Positions 40,592-49,842 of a DNA stretch of 64,000 nucleotides are shown here, piece after piece. The position numbers and the translations under genes are program-made. The notes under the pieces are model-generated. The model saw nothing but the letters and a program-made list of their open reading frames with translations, made no database searches and had not been told where the DNA came from. The DNA is from QANA01 sp963665505. GTDB taxonomy: Bacteria > Bacillota > Clostridia > Christensenellales > Christensenellaceae. How positions within the stretch are numbered: position 1 is the first letter of the stretch; every line of letters begins with the position of its first letter. The stretch lies in NCBI GenBank assembly GCA_963665505.1, contig OY762275.1:62001-126000 (forward strand), in the 5' to 3' direction.

Positions 40592-41770
40592 ATGGATCTG
40601 TTTGCAAAATGCGATAATACTCTCTTGAATCAGGTAAAAAAACAGGGTATTTACCCTTATTTCCATGTGCTTGAATCTCGTCAGGATGTGGAAGTGATCA
40701 TGGAGGGGAAACGCCGTATCATGCTTGGTTCCAACAACTACCTGGGACTCACAACCAATCCACGCGTAATAGAAGCCGGGATAAAGGCCATTGAAAAATA
40801 CGGCACCGGGTGTTCGGGTTCCCGGTTCTTGAACGGCACGCTGGACCTGCATGTCCAGTTGGAAAAGGAACTTGCCGCGTTCGTCGGCAAAGAAGCCGCG
40901 GTTACATTTTCCACAGGATTCCAGTCCAACCTCGGCATCATAAGCGCCGTCTCCGGGCACGGCGACTATATCCTTTGCGATAGAGAGAATCACGCCAGTA
41001 TTTACGATGGCTGCCGCCTTTCCTTCGCAAAGATGGTGCGTTATCGGCATAACGATATGGCCGACATGGAGAGATTGCTTGCAAAAATACCGGACAGTGC
41101 GGGAATCCTGATCGTGACGGACGGCGTATTCAGTATGGGCGGCGATATCTGCAATCTGCCTGAGATTGTACGGTTGGCAAAAAAATATGGCGCACGTGTT
41201 ATGGTTGACGATGCGCACGGCCTGGGCATCCTCGGAGAAGGCGGAAGAGGAACCGCTTCCTATTTCGGTTTGACGGACGATGTGGATATCATTATGGGCA
41301 CATTCAGCAAGTCGTTGGCCAGCCTGGGCGGCTATATGGCCACCTCCAAAAACGTTGCCGACTATGTGCGCCACGCTTCCCGGCCCTTCATATTCAGCGC
41401 ATCCATCACGCCTTCCGCCTGTGCGGTGGCGCTCGAAGCGCTGCACGTATTAAAAGAGAATCCTTCCCTTGTCACTAATCTGGCCAACCTTTCCAGGCAT
41501 ATGCGCGAAGGCCTGAAAGCACGCGGTATTCCTATCCGTGAAAGCACAACGCCTATCATTCCTATCTACACCTATGACCGGACGGCGACCCTCGTCACAG
41601 CCAAGAAGCTCTATGACGAAGGCGTATATGTGAACCCGGTCCTGCCGCCGGCTACCCCGGAAGGCGAATGCCTGTTACGTACCAGTTATATGGCAAACCA
41701 TACGACAGCGTTGCTCGACGAGGCCCTGGACATTATAGAAAAGGTACTGAAAGAAAATGCAGACAAATAG
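40592..41770 (+). CDS. Alpha-oxoamine synthase (SPT/AONS/KBL family)
   Basis: 392 residues, PLP fold-type I. The family condenses an amino acid with an acyl thioester and loses CO2. Seen: LGSNNYLGLTTNPRV, YGTGCSGSRFLNGT, TFSTGFQSNLG, the cofactor-stacking His in DRENHASIYDG, MVDDAHGLGILGEGG, and the Schiff-base lysine in GTFSKSLASLGGY. The family includes serine palmitoyltransferase, biotin AONS and glycine C-acetyltransferase. There are no biotin genes or threonine dehydrogenase nearby; instead it overlaps a short-chain dehydrogenase gene by 14 bases. A serine palmitoyltransferase-like role is plausible but unproven. GGAGG precedes the ATG. Confidence 0.88.
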   Translation: MDLFAKCDNTLLNQVKKQGIYPYFHVLESRQDVEVIMEGKRRIMLGSNNYLGLTTNPRVIEAGIKAIEKYGTGCSGSRFLNGTLDLHVQLEKELAAFVGKEAAVTFSTGFQSNLGIISAVSGHGDYILCDRENHASIYDGCRLSFAKMVRYRHNDMADMERLLAKIPDSAGILIVTDGVFSMGGDICNLPEIVRLAKKYGARVMVDDAHGLGILGEGGRGTASYFGLTDDVDIIMGTFSKSLASLGGYMATSKNVADYVRHASRPFIFSASITPSACAVALEALHVLKENPSLVTNLANLSRHMREGLKARGIPIRESTTPIIPIYTYDRTATLVTAKKLYDEGVYVNPVLPPATPEGECLLRTSYMANHTTALLDEALDIIEKVLKENADK

Positions 41771-42554
41771 GGTCGCATTGGTCACAGGCGCTTCGAGAGG
41801 CATCGGCCGCGCAACAGCCGACTGTCTTGTAAAAAAAGGCTATACGGTCTATGGAATCTCCCGCAAGCCCTGCGATCTTGGGCCTGTCCGCCATATACAG
41901 GCTGATGTAACGGTTCCCGCCCAGCTCGAAAAAGCGGTCAAACAAATCGTTTCCGAGACGGGCAGGATAGACCTGCTGATAAGCAACGCGGGGATCGGCA
42001 TATCGGGTGCTGTGGAATTTACGCAGCCGGAAGAAGCGCACCGTCAGATGGAAGTCAATTTTTTCGGGTTTTATAATTGCGCACGGGCCGTTCTTCCTTA
42101 TATGCGCGCCCAGGGCAGCGGCATGATCCTGGCCCTGAGCTCGGTCGCGGCAGTCTTTGCCATTCCGTTCCAGACATTCTATTCCGCTTCTAAGGCAGCC
42201 GTCAGTGTATTCGCGGCGGGGCTTGCGAACGAAGTCCGTCCTTTTTCCATTCGCGTCGCGGCTATCATGCCGGGCGATACGAGCACGGGCTTTACGGCAG
42301 CGCGCGAAAAAAACAATGTAGGAAACGACATTTACGGCGGCAAGCTGGCAGAGTCTGTCGCCATCATGGAACATGATGAACAAACGGGCATGTCCAGCGC
42401 CTATGTGGCAAAAAAAATCTGCCGCATCGCGGAAAAGAAACGCCCTTCTCCGCTGTATACAATCGGCAATAAATATAAAGTCCTTCTTTTCTTAAACAGG
42501 TTTCTGCCAGCCAAGCTGGTGCAAAGAGTTATCCGCTGGCTTTATGAAAAATAG
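41757..42554 (+). CDS. Short-chain dehydrogenase/reductase, partner of the oxoamine synthase
   Basis: 265 residues. Classical SDR: NAD(P)-binding VTGASRGIGRATAD, SNAGIG, catalytic Ser in ALSSVAA, and catalytic YSASK with Tyr and Lys. After the catalytic core it has a basic-hydrophobic C-terminus (KVLLFLNRFLPAKLVQRVIRWLY) that could associate with the membrane, as in 3-ketodihydrosphingosine reductases and hydroxysteroid dehydrogenase-like proteins. The start overlaps the oxoamine synthase gene by 14 bases, so the two are translationally linked. Together they could make and reduce a 3-keto long-chain base. Alternative: reduction of another amino ketone. Confidence 0.87.
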   Translation: MQTNRVALVTGASRGIGRATADCLVKKGYTVYGISRKPCDLGPVRHIQADVTVPAQLEKAVKQIVSETGRIDLLISNAGIGISGAVEFTQPEEAHRQMEVNFFGFYNCARAVLPYMRAQGSGMILALSSVAAVFAIPFQTFYSASKAAVSVFAAGLANEVRPFSIRVAAIMPGDTSTGFTAAREKNNVGNDIYGGKLAESVAIMEHDEQTGMSSAYVAKKICRIAEKKRPSPLYTIGNKYKVLLFLNRFLPAKLVQRVIRWLYEK

Positions 42555-42591
42555 AATTGCTGCCTATGGAACAGAAAAACAACCGGTAAAC

Positions 42592-42623
42592 AAAAAAGAA
42601 CCGTTTTAGGACGGTTCTTTTTT
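42592..42623. terminator. Bidirectional terminator
   Basis: AAAAAAGAACCGT (42592-42604) pairs with ACGGTTCTTTTTT (42611-42623). It lies between the SDR gene and the convergent Fe-S aldo/keto reductase. Confidence 0.87.
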
Positions 42624-42658
42624 CTCTCCTCCGCCGGCTTATCCGGCAAAGACGGGGC

Positions 42659-43792
42659 TCAGACCCCTTTCCCCAGGGCGGCGATCTCTTTCATGTGTTC
42701 CGGGATCCGGATCCCCTGCGGGCAATGCTGCATACACTGTCCACAGCTTACGCAGTTATGTGCCTTCTGCGAATCAAGCAGGCTACGATATGTATTTTTG
42801 AACGCCGTAAAGTTCTTTTGGAGGCAATAGTTATTGTAAATGGCAAACACGCGCGGGATATCCACCCCGACCGGGCAATCCATGCAATACCGGCAGCCTG
42901 TGCAGGGGATCGTGCCCGATGCCTTATACGCCTGCGCCGCTTTTTCAATAACGGCATACTCCGCATCGGAAAGCGCATGGAAATCCGTCATCGTTTTAAG
43001 GTTATCCTCCACCTGTTCCATAGCATTCATGCCTGAAAGCACCGTCATGACACCCGGCAATGAGGCCGCATACCGGATCGCCCACGAGGCGACACTGGCG
43101 TCCGCATTCGCCGCTTTGAAGATCGCTTCCGCTTTCTGCCCGGGCGCAGCCAGCGCCCCGCCGCGCACCGGTTCCATAACGATGACCGGCAGATGGTGTT
43201 CCACCAAAATCTCATACTGACGTTTGGCATCGCAGGCTTCCCAATCGATATAGTTCAGCTGGATTTGCGCAAAATCCCACGCATGCCGCTCCACAACCTC
43301 CTGTAACAGCTCCGGATTGTCATGGAAAGAGAACCCGAGGCGGCGGATCTTCCCTTCTTCCTTTTTCTTTTTCAGGAATTCATAGATCTTCATTTCCCGG
43401 GCCAATTTATAGTGGCCGGCATTCACTGAATGCATCAAATAAAAATCAAAATAATCGACCTGGCATTTCTGCAGCTGCGCTGCAAAAATACGCTCGACAT
43501 CGGCCGGCGTTTTGATTTCCGGCGCCCAGGTAGGCATTTTGGTCGCCAGATTAAAACTATCCCTCGGATATTTCTTCAGGACTGCGCCGATAAAACTCTC
43601 GCTTTGCCCCCCCAGATAGGGCCAGGCCGTATCGAAATAGTTGACGCCCCCCGCATATGCCCGGTCGATCAGCTTTTGCGCGGCTGCAAAATCGACCGTC
43701 TTCTTATCGTCCGCAAGGCAGGGCAGCCGCATGCATCCAAATCCGAGCAAAGAGATTTCTTTCCCGATATTATCAAAATACCTTTTTTCCAT
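42659..43792 (-). CDS. Aldo/keto reductase with C-terminal 4Fe-4S ferredoxin domain
   Basis: 377 residues. The TIM-barrel AKR part (residues 1-290) has FGCMRLP, YFDTAWPY, TKMP and LMHSV in place of the usual tetrad region. A C-terminal ferredoxin-like domain has CTGCRYCMDCPVGVDIP and CVSCGQCMQHCPQGI, enough cysteines for two 4Fe-4S clusters. Such fusions are common in strict anaerobes and probably pass electrons between ferredoxin and a carbonyl substrate, which is not known. ATG at 43792 follows GAGGGG; the longer open frame upstream is not supported. The 240-base gap up to 44033 contains an AT-rich possible promoter and a GC-rich leader with a TGCGTTGTCGCAACG hairpin. Confidence 0.9.
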   Translation of the reverse strand: MEKRYFDNIGKEISLLGFGCMRLPCLADDKKTVDFAAAQKLIDRAYAGGVNYFDTAWPYLGGQSESFIGAVLKKYPRDSFNLATKMPTWAPEIKTPADVERIFAAQLQKCQVDYFDFYLMHSVNAGHYKLAREMKIYEFLKKKKEEGKIRRLGFSFHDNPELLQEVVERHAWDFAQIQLNYIDWEACDAKRQYEILVEHHLPVIVMEPVRGGALAAPGQKAEAIFKAANADASVASWAIRYAASLPGVMTVLSGMNAMEQVEDNLKTMTDFHALSDAEYAVIEKAAQAYKASGTIPCTGCRYCMDCPVGVDIPRVFAIYNNYCLQKNFTAFKNTYRSLLDSQKAHNCVSCGQCMQHCPQGIRIPEHMKEIAALGKGV

Positions 43793-44033
43793 TATGTGTT
43801 TCCCCTCTCTTTCTAACAAGAGAAAATGCCGCGCCGCCTCATTGGCGTCCCGTCCTTCCCGGAACACGTTGCGACAACGCACGGTTTCCCCTCTATTTAA
43901 TAGTATAAAATTTCTCCGGATTTTACAAGGAAATGATTGCGGGCATACGGGCAAAAACCTTACACGTGCTTCCTGTCGCAGCCCGGATATACACAGAACA
44001 ATTAGCAACGACAGCATTTCGCAAAAAACAATG

Positions 44034-44984
44034 CTAAAGACCTTCCCGTCTCCCTCCGGATCCGCGATAGATCCAACATTTCCGCATTTCCTGGATGCCC
44101 CAGGAAAATTGTACGGAACCAAATACGAAGAGGATGGGGGCACTATAGTATGCTGTCATAATACTTATAGCGCCGACCATATTCAAAACACCGGCCGCAA
44201 CCAACAGGGTCCCGTCGACGGCGAACATGATCCTGTGTGCGATACATAAGCTGGCGATACCGGCAGCGATCCAAACGATCCCCCACAGCAGGCGAAAACG
44301 CTCCGACAGCAATATCACGGGGCTGAAATGTTCGGGCAGCCATATGGAACCCATCCCCAAAAAAAGCAGGCCGATCGCCTCGCCACACAGTTCCTTTCTG
44401 ATAGCGGCTTTTGGCTTGGGCGGGAACCACTTTAAAAGCAATTTTTTATTTTTGCCCGTGAAAATATAGTCCCCCTCTATGTTCAATACAGCTCCGTCGC
44501 CCGTTTTGGTCTGCTCCCAGGCTTTGTCCCGCGGTACGATCAATGTCCTCTCGTTTACCGGGTTGAAAAACACCGCCGCACTTTCCGTCAACATAGCCAC
44601 CCATTGCGCTTCTCTGCGCCTCCCCCCACAAACTGGGAATATATAGAGAGCTTCCCCGGACACCTGGTTGATATCGATCGCAACGCCGGAAAATCCCAAT
44701 ACCCGCCGTAGTGCGATAAAAATCAGGTCCCGCGTTTCATTGACATCAAGACGCGCATTCCATTTTGTAAGGAAAAGCGTAATCTCGGCCGTGTTTTCGC
44801 CGGACGGCCTGCACACTACTTCTATCGTGAATTTGCCTTGCTGTTTTCTGTTGCAACACCCCCGTATCCTGTCCCCGTCCGCGGACAAAACATCAATGCC
44901 CATTTGCCGGAAAACTTCCGGCATTGCTCTGTAACAATTTTCAGCCGAAGCAGGGACAGCCTGCGATTTCTGAGATCTGCGCAT
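44034..44984 (-). CDS. Membrane protein of unknown function
   Basis: 316 residues. The N-terminal half (1-190) is soluble-looking and includes a PH-like pattern (FFNPVNERTLIVPRDKAWEQT, GAVLNIEGDYIFTGKNKK). The C-terminal 120 residues contain about four hydrophobic segments, ending in a charged tail. GGAGG lies ten bases before the ATG at 44984. It is the last gene of a minus-strand run of surface and membrane proteins. The 159-base gap upstream contains a GCCGCT hairpin that may end the LRR gene. I recognise no family. Confidence 0.7.
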   Translation of the reverse strand: MRRSQKSQAVPASAENCYRAMPEVFRQMGIDVLSADGDRIRGCCNRKQQGKFTIEVVCRPSGENTAEITLFLTKWNARLDVNETRDLIFIALRRVLGFSGVAIDINQVSGEALYIFPVCGGRRREAQWVAMLTESAAVFFNPVNERTLIVPRDKAWEQTKTGDGAVLNIEGDYIFTGKNKKLLLKWFPPKPKAAIRKELCGEAIGLLFLGMGSIWLPEHFSPVILLSERFRLLWGIVWIAAGIASLCIAHRIMFAVDGTLLVAAGVLNMVGAISIMTAYYSAPILFVFGSVQFSWGIQEMRKCWIYRGSGGRREGL

Positions 44985-45120
44985 ATGAAAATCGCCTCCA
45001 TAAAGAACCCGGGGGTAAAAAACATGGTATTACAAACTGAACAAGATTACCGACCGCATGTCCATCAAAAATACGATGATTGCCTACAGGTTCCCGGTGT
45101 TTTTTGAATATTCGTTGGCT

Positions 45121-45134
45121 TGCCGCTTCAGCGG
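45121..45134 (-). terminator. Hairpin after the leucine-rich repeat gene
   Basis: GCCGCT/AGCGGC six-pair stem with a two-base loop, directly after the stop. There is no T tract, so termination is uncertain. Confidence 0.35.
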
Positions 45135-45143
45135 CATACCGGA

Positions 45144-47045
45144 TTATTTCTTTTTCTTCCGCCTTTGGTACAGCAGCCCGCCGCCGGCGAATACCAGTAC
45201 GGCCACAATCCCAACGATGGTCCATACGGCTGTTTGTTCTGCTCCGCTTTCCGCCGAAGCGACGGGGGGGTCTTCCAAAACCCAATCGGCATACAGCGTC
45301 ACATCTGCATCGGTCATAATAAGCGCGGCGCCTTCGCCGTAGCTTGTTCCCGTGCCGTCCGGCGCCGTGTTCCAACCCGAGAATGCATACCCGTCTCTCA
45401 CAAGCCCTCCCTCGTTGTCCAAAATCGTTACGGCTCCGCCGAAGGCGTACAAGCCGGAATCGGCAGGCGGTTTCCCATCCTGCGCACCATTCGCGTCATA
45501 CAGGATGCCGTGCGACATGTCCGGATCGAAAGCCTGCGCCGTATACCCGTTCCACGGGTTTGTCCAGCCTTGCATCCCTTCGATATAGTAGATAGCCATA
45601 GAACCGGAGGAGTCAAACGCATCTTCGCCGCATTCGGATGGGCTGTCGCCCAAAAAGAAAACCTGTGCAATATTTGCATAATTGCCAAACGCCTGCGCAC
45701 CAATGCTCTCCACACCGGCGGGCAATATCACCGACGAAAGGTTGCTGTTGCCAAATGCTTCTTCGCCGATGCATCTCACGCCGTCCGGTACGCAAAATGT
45801 ACCTTCTTTCCCTTCCGGACAGTAAACCAGAACAGTCCCGTCCCTACTGTAAAGGACGCCGTCCATACTGGAATAGTTTTGGTTTGATCCTGCCACGTCG
45901 ATGGAAATTAAATCGCTGCAATAGCAAAAGGCTTTTGTACCGACATCTATGACGCTTTCAGGGAAAGCGATGGCCGTAAGCTTCCGGCAGCAAAAAAACG
46001 CCTGGTCTCCAATGCTAACAACGCCCTCCGGTATGGAAAACGTGCCGGTTTTCCATACCGGGCAGCAGACAAGAACCTTCCTGTCCTTATTATAGAGTAC
46101 ACCGTCCACACTGGAATAGCAGGGATTGGATTTTTCCACATGGATCCGGGCGAGGTTCTGGCATCCATAAAAAGAGTTGTTTTTGACATCGGTAATGCTG
46201 TATGGCAACGTGATCTCGTCCACAAGGCGAAAACACATATTAAACGCGTATTCACCGATGCTAGCCATCCCTTCGGGCAGGATGACGCCTACCAGATCGT
46301 AGCAATCGCTGCATGCGTAATCTTCGATACGCGTGACACCGTCCGGTATGCGGACCGTTCCCGCTTTTCCTCCCGGGCAGCAAAGCAACACGGTTTTGTC
46401 CTTATCGTAGAGCATGCCGTCTATACTGCAATAGTTCTGGTTCTCTTACTCCACATTGATTTCGGCCAGCGCGATGCAACCGGAAAAGGGGTTTTCGATA
46501 ATGCTCGTCACGCTTCTTGGTATTGTGATGCTTTCAACACCCCGGCAGCCGGCAAACGCCCCGGGCCCGATGCTTTGGATGCTATCCGGCAGATTGATCT
46601 CTTTTATGTTCTCCGTATCCTCGCTATATAAAAATATGGAATCTCTGTAATCCGAAGCAATATCGCCGGAAGAAGATACCCCGACCGCCGTTATGGCTTT
46701 GCCATCGTATTCCGACGGTATCGTCACCGTCGGGCCAGGGCCGAGATATCGCATCACGCCAAGCGTACCGTCCGCAAGCTCTATATACCGGAACGTGCCG
46801 TCAGTTATGCCTATGACTGGGTTTGGGGTAACGTTGCTCCAGTCATGATCCTTTATACCCAGCTCTATATATGGGGATGTGCCGCCGCTTGTACGCCCGG
46901 CTACATTTTTGATACCGCCGCTCCGGATATACTCCCCTGCACCCTTCCCCTGCGCCACACATCCCGTAAACATCGCAGCAAGCACGGCCATTGTAAGAAA
47001 GATGAGAAAAACAGCATTCTTTTTCCCGTGGTTTTTATCGGGCAT
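45144..47045 (-). pseudogene. BspA-type leucine-rich repeat surface protein, interrupted by an in-frame stop
   Basis: One reading frame of about 633 codons broken by TAA at 46446-46448. The upstream part has a lipoprotein signal (MFTGC) and the first LRR_5 repeats (INLPDSIQSIGPGAFAGC). The downstream part continues in the same frame with several LRR_5 repeats spaced by DGVLY-type inserts, then an InlB-type repeat (YAFSGWNTAPDGTGTSY), a membrane helix (TAVWTIVGIVAVLVFAGGGL) and a basic tail. Sister repeats have a Lys or Gly at the stop position, so a single AAA or AAG to TAA change explains it. It may be a pseudogene, phase-variable, read through, or a sequencing error. ATG at 47045 follows AGGAAAGG. 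The family mediates adhesion. Confidence 0.8.
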
Positions 47046-47166
47046 AACCGTAAACCTTTCCTGAAAGTGACTTCGCACCCGTCATCCATTATGCGACTGT
47101 TCGGATAAAACCGCAGGATTTTTCCGGGTGTAGAATGTTTTTCACAATCTCTGCCATCCTTTATGA

Positions 47167-48117
47167 TTACAGCTCCCGGATGAGAGCTTTTGCTATCTTC
47201 ATTGGCCGAATCACACCGAATAAAATCAGCAGGGCACTAAACGACAGGAAAAGCAGGTTCCCGGCGAGCAATAGCCAAATGCTGCTGTCCTCATTCCAGT
47301 CCGCAAGGGTATCCGCATCAATAAAATAGAGCAACAGTAAAAAAAATGCAGTCAAAACCCATACCGTAATACCGCTGGCTGATCTCGGAGCGGCACGTTT
47401 TTCTCTTTGAGCAGTCTCAATAAGCGCCTGCCTGAGCGTATCATACTGCTTAAAAAACCCGCAGGTACCAATCCTGGCGGCTTTTTTCTTTTTCACTATC
47501 TGCTGGTAAATATTGTACATATACGTTTTGTTCTCCGCAATCAATTGCTGCGTCTGCGCATCAATCGGCTGGGCGTTTTTGAGCATCTCCATCAGTTCCG
47601 AAGGAACCGGATAGGGCAGGTCGAAACCGTATTTGGAAGCATCCGCTTCCGGCTTGGGTCCGGGTTCCAGATATATCAGGATACGTTTGATTTCGAAAAT
47701 GGATGATTCTGTGGAGAACCGGAATTCTAATGGCTCTTTGGAAAATAGCCGGCAGACCAGCCTGGTATTATTGCGGGCAAATCGCAATGATTCTATGTCC
47801 CCTATGGGGATCGTCAAGCTCGACGGGTTCGCATCCAAACGTTCCTTCATGCTGCGTCCATATTGTCCTTCACGGACCTTGGCTGCCCGCACCATAGCGG
47901 AGGAAACATCTTCCTTATCCTTCGATTTGGCAATACCATAGCCTATAACCCCGCCGAGAAGATAGCCCGCTGTTTCCCTGACAGTACTGCCGTATGCAAA
48001 TTGATCATAGGCAACGAAATAGACCCCGTCTTCCATAAAAAACAAATCCCCCAAGACCCCTGAATCCGCGTCTCGGCGAACCACATTTTCAACAGCCACA
48101 ATCAATTTGCTATTCAA
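47167..48117 (-). CDS. Membrane protein of unknown function
   Basis: About 316 residues. The first 240 residues are soluble with an early glycine-rich stretch (AGYLLGGVIGYGIAKSK) and a middle helical region. Two C-terminal membrane helices follow (GITVWVLTAFFLLLLYF and WLLLAGNLLFLSFSALLILF). An ATG at 48123 lies only one base after AAGGAG, so the in-frame TTG two codons later, seven bases away, may be the real start and is used here. The layout resembles its neighbour at 44034 (soluble N-part, membrane C-part) but I see no clear sequence match. Function unknown. Confidence 0.7.
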   Translation of the reverse strand: MNSKLIVAVENVVRRDADSGVLGDLFFMEDGVYFVAYDQFAYGSTVRETAGYLLGGVIGYGIAKSKDKEDVSSAMVRAAKVREGQYGRSMKERLDANPSSLTIPIGDIESLRFARNNTRLVCRLFSKEPLEFRFSTESSIFEIKRILIYLEPGPKPEADASKYGFDLPYPVPSELMEMLKNAQPIDAQTQQLIAENKTYMYNIYQQIVKKKKAARIGTCGFFKQYDTLRQALIETAQREKRAAPRSASGITVWVLTAFFLLLLYFIDADTLADWNEDSSIWLLLAGNLLFLSFSALLILFGVIRPMKIAKALIREL

Positions 48118-48146
48118 ATACATACTCCTTTCATAATTTCAAACCA

Positions 48147-48165
48147 CGCTCCCGTGCGGGGAGCG
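48147..48165 (-). terminator. Hairpin after the zinc-ribbon lipocalin-like gene
   Basis: CGCTCCC (48147-48153) pairs with GGGAGCG (48159-48165). The following minus-strand sequence TGGTTTGAAAT is only weakly T-rich. Confidence 0.45.
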
Positions 48166-48277
48166 ACAAGAACAAAGCACACATGACCCTATGATCCTGT
48201 TTGCAGAACCGCTTGGCGGCGGGACTAAGATTCGAAACTATTTTAATATCTTTTTGTTATTTTCCGTTTTATGCGGA

Positions 48278-49651
48278 TCAACCAACGATCACATATTCTT
48301 CAAGATACTCCGTACTGCCTTCGGGATCGAAATTGATGTACAGAATACCATTTTGATAACAGTATAAGCAGTACGAAAAATTACCGTCAGCGGTGCTAAA
48401 GCGTATAAATCCCGCAGGCAGTTCGGTGGCTTCTCCATTTATGATAACATCCATCGTCAGCACTGCAACGCTTGCCTGCAGATCCCCATACCCCATTCCC
48501 GGATACGCGTTGTTATACGCCCATTGGCCTTCAAACAAGCTTGTCATATCATTGTCCAAAAGCATGCCGCCGGGACGAATAAAACGGTATTTTGCATTAT
48601 ATGCATCTGTAAACTGCATTACGAAGTCGTATACGGTGACCGTCACATATTCTTCATACCCATCCGCATACGTAAGCAGTATGGTCTGGTCGTCTGTGGC
48701 CGCCCAATTGAACATGGGTGCGCCGTAGGTATCATAAATCAATCCGTCCGCGCCGAATACCCACGTTTCAGACCATCCCATATACGGGTCGGCCGTAAGC
48801 TCCCATTCCCCGATCAGGTATTCGTCAAGAGCGGTCTGCGTTGCCGTAGGTGAAGTCGTCGGCGGCGCTGTCGTCGGCTGGCCACTGTCCTCGCTAAATG
48901 AAATGGCCGAAAAACCAATCGTAACTATGACGTATTTGGCTTCATTATCCGTAAACACACTGGACACAACAAGTCTGCCGTCCATGGTTTTTTGACCCTG
49001 GGCATTATAATACAAGCCACAAGTTATCTCTATGCTGCCCCGCACGCCTTCCGAGCTATCCGCATCGGATACCGTTATCCCCGCATTGTTAAAGACATAT
49101 CCGTCAAATTCTTCGGCAAATATTTCTTCTCCAAGCGAATCGGTAAATGTAAATGATATGGCATCCTCATGCATATCGATTGCGCAAAGCGCGATGCTTT
49201 CAATACTGTTATCGTCTTGCTCCATCATCTGCTCGTATTCTTCCAAAAACGCCTCGCTTACTTCGATTTCGGTATTCGCCGAGCCTGTATAAATGCCAAA
49301 AGCTTCGTTTAAGTCCGTAATGGGCGTAGTATCCGTTTGCGTTACCGGCATCGTTTGCACAGCATCGGAAGGCCGCGCAGAACCAGAAGACTGTGTCGGC
49401 TGCATAGTTGCATCGGCTTGGTTGGAGCCGCCCAAAATCCAGGTCAGAAGAAACCCGCCCGCGAGCAGGAAAACACATACGCTCGCAACGGCAATAACCA
49501 CCTTTGCATTGATTTTTTCGCTTCTCTTTCCCATATTCCCGCTACTGTTCTGTGCGGATACGGCAGAACCGTTTACGGTCGCGCCGCAATTGCCACAGAG
49601 GCCTTCGCCTTCCGGCAGCGGCGATCCGCACTTTATACAATATTTGGTCAT
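48278..49651 (-). CDS. Zinc-ribbon membrane-anchored protein
   Basis: 457 residues. An N-terminal zinc ribbon (YCIKCGSPLPEGEGLCGNCG) lies in the cytoplasm. One membrane helix (VVIAVASVCVFLLAGGFLLTWIL, about 50-72) leads to a Thr/Pro/Ser-rich linker. Two extracellular regions follow: about 110-260, and, after a second Pro/Thr linker, a domain from 275 with repeated GEWELTADPYMGWSETWVFGADGLIYD-type strands, which looks like a lipocalin-type beta-barrel. GAGGTGGAGG before the ATG. Together with its 999-residue neighbour it belongs to a common Clostridial class of zinc-ribbon one-helix proteins of unknown role. No enzymatic motif seen. Confidence 0.8.
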   Translation of the reverse strand: MTKYCIKCGSPLPEGEGLCGNCGATVNGSAVSAQNSSGNMGKRSEKINAKVVIAVASVCVFLLAGGFLLTWILGGSNQADATMQPTQSSGSARPSDAVQTMPVTQTDTTPITDLNEAFGIYTGSANTEIEVSEAFLEEYEQMMEQDDNSIESIALCAIDMHEDAISFTFTDSLGEEIFAEEFDGYVFNNAGITVSDADSSEGVRGSIEITCGLYYNAQGQKTMDGRLVVSSVFTDNEAKYVIVTIGFSAISFSEDSGQPTTAPPTTSPTATQTALDEYLIGEWELTADPYMGWSETWVFGADGLIYDTYGAPMFNWAATDDQTILLTYADGYEEYVTVTVYDFVMQFTDAYNAKYRFIRPGGMLLDNDMTSLFEGQWAYNNAYPGMGYGDLQASVAVLTMDVIINGEATELPAGFIRFSTADGNFSYCLYCYQNGILYINFDPEGSTEYLEEYVIVG

Positions 49652-49842
49652 CCTCCACCTCTTTGGTTTTCCCGATTATTAAATCCTACGATCCTTTATA
49701 CTCTCTTCGCGCGCATGTGCCGCAAAACAGCGCTCCTTTCGGACTTTTTCCGCAGGAGATCCTATTAAGAGGCGGCCTGGTTCCTCTTGTGTCTGGCTGC
49801 ATGCCTGTGTATCGCCGCAACGTCCGCATCCGGCGCGGGATA

